Shown one piece after another: positions 55,838 through 64,000 of a stretch of 64,000 nt of DNA. The stretch is from NCBI RefSeq assembly GCF_902459465.1, contig NC_047078.1, forward strand, positions 4,302,333 through 4,366,332, given 5' to 3'. How positions within the stretch are numbered: the first letter of the stretch is position 1; every line of letters starts with the position of its first letter. A model generated the notes under the pieces. It saw only the letters and a program-made list of their open reading frames with translations, had not been told where the DNA came from and did not search any database. This DNA comes from Asterias rubens (lineage: Eukaryota; Echinodermata; Asteroidea; Forcipulatida; Asteriidae). Made by a program: the position numbers and the translations under genes.

Positions 55838-56022
55838 GTTTTCAGTTTTAGAAGTGGGAGGAAAACCCAAGAGAATTGTTCCAGGGAAAACCCAGGAAGT
55901 CAAGTAGGGACTGAAAAACCCAATCCACACAGTGCCCCCCCGCGGTAGGATTTGAACCACCACGGGGTCCCCAGAGGTGAAAGGCGAGGCAAGACACCAC
56001 TGAGCCAACCTGACTTCCCTAC
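55838..56022 (-). repeat. tRNA-derived SINE
   Basis: On the minus strand: GTTGGCTCAGTGGTGTCTTG (A-box-like), then about 35 bp later GGTGGTTCAAATCCTA (B-box-like), followed by a body with GGGTTTTCCCTGGAACAATT and GGGTTTTCCTCCCACTTCTA. Truncated relatives are at 40095 and 48600. Confidence 0.75.
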
Positions 56023-56637
56023 TTTAGGCCTGTTTTCAGAAGAAAAACATAGGCAGAATCAGGAAAGGCTGGCACTGGCAGCTCTGTGTACACTTTGAAG
56101 CAAGCAGCGAGACTGAGGGCCTGCTCACGCCATACCCACAGAAATGATAAACACGTACGTAGCAGAACGGACGCCAATTAACATTTTAAAGAGTAGCAGC
56201 AAACAAATGGTAGAAAAATGTGCTTACAAATGTGCGTTTCAAAAACTGCAAGGTATTTCTACCTTTTAGAAACTGAAGGTATTTCTTTGTATGACTGTGT
56301 ACACACGTGGGGCACTCTAACCTAAGTGTTGATGCGTTAAATCTTCGAGTAATTATTGATGTTGCTTATAAACAACATGTGTACGAACATGCATGCCACA
56401 AAAGAAAAGGAATTCATCTTCTTTCAAACTAGTTCCTGAGACCGTCAGGTACAAACATGTTCGTCTCTGACTAACACCAGACCCCCTCCACCCCTGCCCC
56501 AAGGGTGTCCTTAGACACAAAAACCTCTCCAAATCCTCCAGCATTCAAGAAGCCAAAACAACAACAAGGTAATGTATTTGTCCTCTAAGGAACCTGTCAC
56601 ATTCCTTTAAGATTGGAAGTACAGGAAGAAGATTTTC

Positions 56638-57010
56638 TTAAAGGCACTGTACCTTATGGTAATTGTCAAAGACCAGTGTTCTCACTTGGTGTTTCCCATC
56701 ATAAGCATAAAATAAGAAGCATGTGAAAATTCGGGCTCAATCGGTCATCGAAGTTGTGAGAAAATGATGAAAGAAAAAAACACCCTTGTTGGACGAATTT
56801 GTGTGCTTTCAGATAGGAATAAAAGACTTCCAGCTAGAAGTCTTTTATTACATGTATTTTAGTGAGAAATGACCCCTTTCTCAAAAACTACGTTACTTGA
56901 GAAGGAGTCGTTTCCCACAATGTTTACATCTCTCCAATGCTCGTTACCAAGTCAGTTTTTAAGTTAATATTTGTTTTGAGTTAATTAACAAACGTCTACC
57001 TTCCCTTTAA
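56638..57010 (-). mobile_element. Family A' TTAA element (copy 3)
   Basis: TTAAAGGCACTGTACCTTA to GTCTACCTTCCCTTTAA. Central palindrome AAAGACTTCCAGCTAGAAGT. Confidence 0.82.
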
Positions 57011-57011
57011 T

Positions 57012-57409
57012 TTAAAGGCACTGGACACTATTGGTAATTACTCAGAACATATTTGTTAGCATGCAAACTTACTTGAATAGTAACGGAGCATTGGAGAGAT
57101 GTTGATAGTACAAAACATTTTGAGGAACGGCTCCCTCTAAATTAACGTATTTTTTTTAGAAAGAGGTAATTTCTCACTCAAATAATAAAATACTTCAGGC
57201 CTGAAGCCTTTTAATCAGGCATCTGAAAGCACACAAATTTGTGCAACAAGGGTGTTTTTGTTTCTTTCATTATTCTCTTGCAACTTAGATGACTAATTGA
57301 GCCCAAATAATTATTGTTATTTTATGCATTTCTATGGTGGGATATACACCAAGTGAGAATACTGGTCTTTGACAATATTACCAAAGGTGTCAGTTGCCTT
57401 TTTTTTTAA
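57012..57409 (+). mobile_element. Family A' TTAA element (copy 4)
   Basis: Starts one base after the previous element's TTAA. TTAAAGGCACTGGACACTAT. Hairpin ACTTCAGGCCTGAAGCC. Ends in a T-run before TTAA. Confidence 0.82.
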
Positions 57410-58084
57410 AGTCTAATTGGAAACTTTTGAAGGCAAAGACTTTGGGCAACAGATCTGCAATGACCTTCAAAAACAGGTGAAAATCCAGGTGTCTACACAT
57501 CAACAACACTGCCAGAAAAGTCTACCTAATTTACATGTACCAGTCCATGATGAGAATCAGCCAGCCAAGGTGTATCATCAAAACAAGAAGACAGACAAAC
57601 TTCGTCATCAGAAGAGGCCCACCCTAACCCCTGACCTTCCCCACTGACCTTTGACCCTTACTGATGGAATGAAGCTCGTTATGGGGTGGATTTAAAGCCT
57701 CCGAGGTAAAAAGCCAAATCCCAGCAGGCTTACTGGTCCTTTTCAGCAAATGTTGATTTATAGGCTCCTTAGGGTAAATATTTGGCTGATTGAAAAAAAA
57801 AAAAAAAAACCCGAAACATACACATTTAGAATTTACAGGTGACACATGTATTTTACTGGTTTCCCATACAGCTATGTACAGATTTATTGAGCACAAAAAT
57901 GTTGTAAATAGCAGAGTCAAGAGATGATCAGAAAAAATTACCACGTGATGTTGAAAACGTGTATGACTTCTCTGCAAACTTTTTTATGTAAAAGCTAAAA
58001 TTTACAAAACATAGCTCAGCAACTTTTTGTGTGCTTGCACTGTCAAATTGGTACATGTACATGTAGGCCTACCCGTCGCTCAAA

Positions 58085-58200
58085 TAGCCTAGGATCTACT
58101 GACTGGGAAATCTCTGTGGTCTAGTTTGTAAGACATATGCTCTAGAATGTTAAAGGCCATGGGTTCGAATCCCAGGAGGATGATGAGGAACATTCTATTC
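58085..58200 (+). repeat. tRNA-like (SINE head) sequence
   Basis: TGTGGTCTAGTTTGTAAGAC then CCATGGGTTCGAATCCCAGG: a good B box with a perfect T stem-loop, but no matching acceptor or anticodon stem, so a SINE or tRNA pseudogene. Confidence 0.55.
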
Positions 58201-58412
58201 AGTACAAGAGCTGATCCATGTGATGTAGGCTTTAAATAGACTTTCCATCACACTTTTTCTGATTTTTGTTCATGGGAACAAAACTTGGAAATCAGAATGT
58301 TAAGAATCACGCCCGACTTTGGGAGGGGCACCAAGGCCAAAGACCTGGGGCAACAAAGGCCATGGCCTCAGAGTAACACCAGGCATGTTTCTGTATGCAA
58401 AATATGTTCAGC

Positions 58413-58560
58413 CAGGCCCGATACTTCACGGAGGGAACAAAGGCGATTGCCTCCATGCCCTTTAGTCATTGCCTTGGTGCCCTAAAAATTGACAATTTCC
58501 TTTCCCAAGGAGAAAATATCAAGGTGCCCTTGCCCTTTAAAAAATGAAGCATCGCCTGTT
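58413..58560 (+). mobile_element. Family C element (copy 9)
   Basis: CAGGCCCGATACTTCACGGA and AAGGAGAAAATATCAAGGTG. Confidence 0.65.
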
Positions 58561-59084
58561 CATGTACCATTCTTTCTACCTTGTTGAAATCACAACAAAC
58601 ATGTTTTTTGTTCTCCTTCAGATTTCAAAGGCGGAGGGGGGTTGGGGAGTTGGGGGGGAGGAGGGTCTCCTGATAGGAGAACGTGCTTCGAGAACGTGCT
58701 TCTCCAGCCCTGTGAGTTGGTGTAAACATCCCAAACATCACGTTCATGAGTCATATTTGAATGTGGGTTAGAATGTCCCTACTGTACACCACACACATGT
58801 AGCTCCTCTGCAGGCTTCATGCATTCTTCTCATCCATAATACATCAAATGTACTTGAATATCTGGAACATGGGAATAGGCTACTTAGGGATGGCTTCCCG
58901 TGTCATCTGTGATACATGATACCCTGACAGTTACGTGGCCTGTGAGGCGCCAGTCTAATTCCAACATGTAGCAGAAAACCTCATTGAAACGAACACGATG
59001 GTACGTACAGTGTTATAGTTGTATCGCTGCTTTGAAAAAAATATTATTGACTCTGATGTGAGGTTGAAGGCACGAAACGCTAGG

Positions 59085-59350
59085 ATCTCGAGTTAGAACG
59101 AGAAAATAGGACGAGTAACTCATCCTAACTATGGGTTCAATGCGTCCTAGTGCCTGGTTACAGAACTTAAGTTGTCTTATAACCTAAGATTTATCCTCAG
59201 TTAGGAGGAATTTGGTGAAATCAACAGCAGGACACTGTTGCTATTTTAAATTACTCAAACATGTCAAAATAAATGTTAGCATAAAAACTTACTTGGTAAT
59301 GAGCAATGGAGAGCTTTTGATGGTAGGCCTATAACAAAATTGTGAGAATA
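59085..59350. repeat. Family F palindrome followed by an A' fragment
   Basis: GAGTTAGAACGAG to GGTGAAATCAACAGC, then GTTAGCATAAAAACTTACTT from an A' element. Confidence 0.55.
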
Positions 59351-59568
59351 AATAATTTATGCAGTGCGCAGTGAGGTTTTTATTATTATTCAAACGAAAA
59401 AGACCACCTGACCAAGCTTGTCTGTTTTTGAGTTTACAGGGCAGGCCCGGTGCTAAAATCAATGGCATCGGAGATGCAGCTAAGAAACGGAACTTGTACG
59501 CAGACAAAATCTTAAAGCAAAAAAAAGAAAAATTGTAGGAAAGCAGAGCAGAGACACTGGGGTTCCCT

Positions 59569-59906
59569 TTAAAGGATTTGGGCATTTTGTGTAACACAAA
59601 ACACAATGTTCACAGATTGAAATTGAACTTACACCGTTTGAAGATAATGATAGTTGAAAGCTTACATGAAAACTTGCTGATAATAATGTCACGAAAATAC
59701 GTTTTACATGTTAAATTAATTTTAGTTTTTAGAGACCAAAATTATTTTTGTGAATTGTTTCACTCTTTTCTCAAAATGTACAGCACCTCAGCAAGTAATA
59801 TTTATAGGGAAGCTTTCTAATATCGTTGTTGTCAAACTGTGTGAGTTAAATGTAAATCTGTGGACATTATGTTTTGTGTCCTACAAAAAGTACCCAGACC
59901 CTTTAA
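59569..59906 (+). mobile_element. Family H TTAA element (copy 4)
   Basis: TTAAAGGATTTGGGCATTTT to CCCAGACCCTTTAA. The centre is degraded. Confidence 0.78.
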
Positions 59907-60174
59907 GATATTTTTACACAAAAGAAGGGAAAAAAAAATTAATACTCTGCAAATCTCAAGAGGTCTGAGTCACTGGTCCATGGTCTAACATTACCCGGTA
60001 ATGAAAGATCGGTAGGCATTATGATCTGGAGTCCTCATTGAACAGTGTGTAAAGTGGATTAGGTGGTAGCATAATAAACGCCATCCAATCCTAGAGGACT
60101 TGGGAATGTTTAGTGTGAATATCAAACGCGCTTAGTAAAAGGGTCATATCAGCCCAAATTGCACAGAGCTGCTT

Positions 60175-60548
60175 TTAATGCCATTGGACCCTTTCGGTAA
60201 ACAGTATTGTCCAAGGCCCACACTTCGTATATCACAACTTATATTATAAAATAACAAACCTGTGAAAATTTAGGCTCAATTGGTCATCGGAGTCGGGAGA
60301 AAATAACAGGAAAACCCACCCTTGTACTGTAGCTGCACGTTTCGCCGTGTCATGACATGTGTTTAAAATAAATCCGTAATTCTCGATATCGAGAATGGAT
60401 AGGCCTATTGCTTTACTGTTTTCTCAAAAAGTATTCATGGAATAATATTTCAAGAGGAGTCTTTCACCACTACCCTGTAAACCCTGAAGTTATTTGTAAA
60501 TCTGTGAACTTTGTGTTTTCCTGTACCGAAAGGGTCCAATTGCTTTAA
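60175..60548 (+). mobile_element. Family I TTAA element (copy 3)
   Basis: TTAATGCCATTGGACCCTTT to GGTCCAATTGCTTTAA. Central AATTCTCGATATCGAGAAT. Its right TTAA is the left TTAA of the next element. Confidence 0.83.
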
Positions 60549-60965
60549 AGGCAGTGGACACTATTGGTAATTACTCAAAATAATGTTTAGCATAAAACCC
60601 TACTTGGTTATGAGTAATAGGGAGAGGTTGATGGTATAAAACATTGTGAGAAACGGCTCCCTCTGAAGGGACATAGTTTTTGAGAAAGAAGTAAATTTCC
60701 ACGAATATTTGATTTTGAGACCTCAGATTTAGAGTTTGAGGTCTCAAAATTAAACATCTGGAAGCACACAACTTTGTGTGACAAGGGTGTTTTTTCTTTC
60801 ATTATCATGATTATCTCGCAACTTCGATGACCGATTGAGCTCAAATTTTCACAGGTTTGTTATTTTATGTATACATATGTTGAGATACACCAAGTGAAAA
60901 GACTTGTCTTTGACAATTACCATTAATTGTCTTTGACAATTACCATTAGTGTCCACTGTCTTTAA
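60545..60965 (+). mobile_element. Family A TTAA element (copy 10)
   Basis: Shares TTAA with family I elements on both sides. Both hairpin arms carry the same C-to-T type change (GATTTTGAGACCTCA / TGAGGTCTCAAAAT). The right end contains a ~22-bp duplication of TGTCTTTGACAATTACCATT. Confidence 0.86.
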
Positions 60966-61331
60966 AGCCATTGGACCCTTTCGGTACAGAAAAAAAAAAA
61001 AGTTCACAAATTTACAAATAATTTACAGGGTTTACAGAAGGTAATGGTGAAAGACTTCTCTTGAAATATTAGTCCATGAAATGCTTTACTTTTTGAGAAA
61101 ACAGTAAAAAAATATAAATTCTCGTTAGCGAGAATTATGGATTTGTTATAAACACATGTCATGACATAGGCAAACGCGCGAAAACAGAAGTGGGTTTTCC
61201 CGTTATTTTCTCCCGACTCCGATGTCCGATTGAGCCTAAATTTCCACAGGATTGTTATTTTATATAAGTTGTGATACACAAAGTGTGGGACTTGGACAAT
61301 ACTGTTTACCGAAAGTGTATAATGGCTTTAA
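60962..61331 (-). mobile_element. Family I TTAA element (copy 4)
   Basis: TTAAAGCCATTGGACCCTTT to GTATAATGGCTTTAA. Central AATTCTCGTTAGCGAGAATT. Confidence 0.82.
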
Positions 61332-61433
61332 ACACAGACAAAACTAAGCACAACCAAATCATGCTATATGTACATGTATCCAGATAAGGTTACAAGCTAA
61401 AAACCATGAACATACATTATGTAGCTACCCTCA

Positions 61434-61500
61434 CCGGTACCCACGACCCCTAGTTGAAGAGAAGCAAAAACAAAGTCACCGGGATTTGAACCCATCATTA
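61434..61500 (-). repeat. SINE/tRNA-like fragment
   Basis: Minus-strand GATGGGTTCAAATCCCGG resembles a B box. No A box was found. Confidence 0.4.
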
Positions 61501-62059
61501 ATTACAAATAATAGTTTCATTTTATTAAACAATTAGAGGATGGGTCTGAAGTATGGACAATTTCAAAAGGGAAAAAACAAACAAAAAGCAATCACACGTT
61601 GTCTTTTGGAAATCTACTGTACAGAAGATTGACACATTGGAATTAATTTTGATTTAATTCTGTCAGTTTCCTTGCCAAACTGTTTTTTTTTAATAAAAAA
61701 ATATATAGGCCTAAGGAAAAATACCAATATTTGATTGTTGTATGCTAATACACACTCAGTAGCCAATTCCCCACCTCTTTTCAGTACGGCGCCAGAAGCA
61801 ATGTGTGCGCGTAATGAATGTACACGTAAAATGTACAGTAAGAAAGACAAACAATACACTTAACTGACATGAGTGTCGTTTGGAGTAGAAAGGGTCTTTT
61901 CAAAGGGCCAGGGAATGTTTTGAAAAGTTTTTTTTTTCAACGGCTACCAGAGAGTTGATGTAGTGTACAGGACTTGAGGACATGCTGGGGGGTTGTGGTG
62001 CAGACAATGATGCTCGTGGTGTTGGAGACTAGACTTGGGTTCAACAGAAGTGAGGTGTT

Positions 62060-62300
62060 TTCATCGCACATTATTTGATGAATTACTTCAAAGTCCTAAC
62101 CCGAGCCTACTTTCTGACTAACAGCTGGAACAAACTCGTCCAGCAATTTTGCTTTCAGTGTAGCAAAATATTTTAACTGGAAAGTTTTGCGCACAATGAA
62201 TGCAATAATTGAGTAGCAAACAATGATTTTTGAGTAGCAACTGAGACATTTTATGGAGCATTTTGCTACATGTGTACAAGGGAAATCATTCACTGTATTC
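62060..62300 (+). repeat. Diverged repeat related to 63180-63360
   Basis: Both copies have GTTTTCATC, CATAGCAAAA / GTAGCAAAA, GAATGC...TTGAGTAGCAA and ATTTTTGAGTAG in the same order. Confidence 0.45.
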
Positions 62301-63371
62301 ATTATTCAATATCGTGTCCAAGACATTTTTGAATGGTTAGGCCTACTACATGAACGTAAACATGCACACTGCAAGCCTGCAGATGATGATGCGAATGCAC
62401 TCATACGTACAAGTGCAAAACACAGTTACCCTTCCTACTTTGTGACCAATCAATATCATTCCAATAGGTACAAATGCTTGCATGGCTCGGGGTGAAGTGT
62501 ACATTGAACTACATGTACATTAGGTTGCTAATGCACATTGTAGCATGCAGAGGAACACAAAGTTAACCTTCCTACTGTGTGACTATTCATCATCCACACT
62601 CAGATTTAAGTATGCATACAGTTTAAATCCCGCCTACTGTTCGTTATTTATTTCCATCCACATGGTGAAACAATAATGAAATATCCCATAACATACAAGT
62701 AGAGCTTACAGTATTCAATCATGGGGTGACATAATTACAGTAATTTATTCACACATTATCTTTATGAATCACCATCTTTGTTTCAATTTCCCAAACGAAC
62801 CCACCCCCCCCCCCCAAAAAAAAAAAACCCCAAAAAACAAACAAACACCAGGTCATCATTGATAAAAATACATGGAATGAAAGAAAACCATTCCCAAAAA
62901 GCCAGCATGTCGGCTTTGTCGCTCCCTCTCCTTCAGGTACCCACTTCAACTAACACTCTGCTCCCCAGCCTCCCGCAGTACAAATTAATTTTTTCCAACG
63001 AGCGCAGATTTTCAGACTGTGTGACAGTCTGATGACATCTTCGACTATTGAGGATTGTATCATCGTATCCCACTGAATGGCCGCACAGCAAGAGACAACA
63101 TACCATCTGAATCACCTTAGGGTGTGATGGTGATGGTGAAGAGTGTACTGGGTGCTGAGTCACTGCGTATTATGGGTAGCAGGGGAACGTTTTCATCAAG
63201 CATTTTCGCATAGCAAAACATTTAGACTGAACATTTTTTCTACACACTGAATGCTGGGTATTGAGTAACAAATGATAATTTTTGAGTAGGAACAATTACA
63301 TTTTGTGAAGTACAAATTTGCTCAATTGTTATTACAAGGTACCTACAGTAAATCTTTCATGGGGTTGAACA

Positions 63372-63727
63372 TTAAAGGGAGGGTACATGTTTGGTAATTG
63401 TCAAAGACCAGTGTACTCACTTTGTGTATCCCATCATAACCATAAAATAACGAGCCTGTGAAAATTTGGGCTCAATTGGTCATCGAAGTTGCGAGAAAAT
63501 GATGAAAGAAAAAACACCCTTGTTGGTTGAATTTGTGTGCTTTCAGATAAGAAAAAAAGACTTCTAGCTAGAAGTCTTTTATTATTTTAGTGAGAAATTA
63601 CCTCTTTCTCAAAAACTACGTTACTTCAGAGGGAGTCGTTTCCCACAATGTGTTATGTATATTATCAAGTCAGTTTTTAAGTTAATCTTTGTTTTGAGTA
63701 ATTACCAAACATGTACCTTCCCTTTAA
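63372..63727 (-). mobile_element. Family A' TTAA element (copy 5)
   Basis: TTAAAGGGAGGGTACATGTT to CATGTACCTTCCCTTTAA, a 27-bp terminal repeat. Central AAAGACTTCTAGCTAGAAGT. Confidence 0.86.
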
Positions 63728-63782
63728 CACAATACGTGTGTAGGGTCTACTGTATTGATGATGTGAATTTTCTGTGTATTTA

Positions 63783-63807
63783 TAATAATAATAATAATAA
63801 TAATAAT
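63783..63807 (+). repeat. (TAA)n microsatellite with adjoining AGCGC repeat
   Basis: TAA run followed by AACTTATAAAGCGCACAAAT and CAAAGTGCTCATGGCGCT, a word pattern also seen near 9700 and 11395. Confidence 0.85.
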
Positions 63808-64000
63808 GAGAACTTATAAAGCGCACAAATCCATCAAAGTGCTCATGGCGCTAAATACAAAGAATAATATTTACATGTACAATAACCAAAATTGAAAAGT
63901 AAGGCTAAGCTAAGAAGAAATCCAGCACATGTTGCGGACAATAAAACAATAACTATAATTCTAAAATTCTACTGTACGCGTGTAATGTAGTGCAAACAAA

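Larger units (their letters stand above)
34654..64000. other. Region upstream of vangl, almost entirely repeats
   Basis: Apart from the orphan exon (44949-45009) I found no supportable gene in 29 kb. Repeat copies are listed separately. Stretches without any recognised repeat include 35250-35700, 42200-43800, 45010-46600, 51060-51300 and 61360-62050. The 51060-51300 stretch is less AT-rich and unique-looking, but no clear exon pair could be read from it. Confidence 0.5.

Noticed and set aside
55605..55907. A 100-codon ORF crossing the end of the 651-bp element
   Set aside because: It spans the element boundary and enters a SINE, with no domain. Not a transposase.
58136..58190. Possible functional tRNA gene
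   Set aside because: The T arm is good but acceptor and anticodon stems do not pair. Treated as a SINE or tRNA pseudogene piece.

Overview
The window looks like nuclear DNA of an invertebrate deuterostome, most likely an echinoderm such as a sea star. That placement is inference. What is seen directly is AT-rich, intron-rich DNA with very few coding exons, packed with short non-autonomous DNA transposons, tRNA-derived SINE remnants and minisatellites. No long prokaryote-style ORFs, operons, rRNA genes or CRISPR arrays are present. Most short ORFs are chance ORFs or lie inside repeats.

Three genes can be assembled exon by exon, all on the minus strand and all with matching splice phases. (1) Positions 1051-3358: a three-exon, 185-residue, GPI-anchor-type Ly6/uPAR three-finger protein with ten cysteines. 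(2) Positions 9400-11314: a 157-residue paralogue with the same three-exon plan and intron phases, so the two form a small tandem family. (3) Positions 20409-34653: a Van Gogh/Strabismus (Vangl) planar-cell-polarity protein of 541 residues, built from a 44-nt start exon, a 196-nt basic/Ser-rich exon and one large exon carrying all four membrane helices and the C-terminal PDZ ligand ETSV. A further exon-like block at 44949-45009 (minus) has good splice sites but no assigned gene.

The rest is mobile and repetitive DNA. Most prominent is a group of 300-420 bp elements flanked by TTAA. They share related terminal repeats and subterminal blocks but carry different central hairpins (families A, A', B, H, I and Q below). 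Several sit back to back and share TTAA junctions (60175-61331), and two insertions can be checked against uninterrupted paralogous sites inside this same window. Other families are GC-capped elements ending in GGGCCC (D, E), a roughly 180-bp element bounded by CAGGCCTG (C), palindromic elements (F, G, J, M, N, P), tRNA-derived SINE pieces, a 113-bp minisatellite (25583-27120), and an unusual 651-bp element with six copies of a 16-bp motif (55122-55772).

Layout: 1-11.3 kb Ly6/uPAR pair with repeat-filled introns; 11.3-20.4 kb intergenic, repeats only; 20.4-34.7 kb Vangl with an 11.6-kb first intron that holds the minisatellite; 34.7-64 kb repeats plus the one orphan exon.
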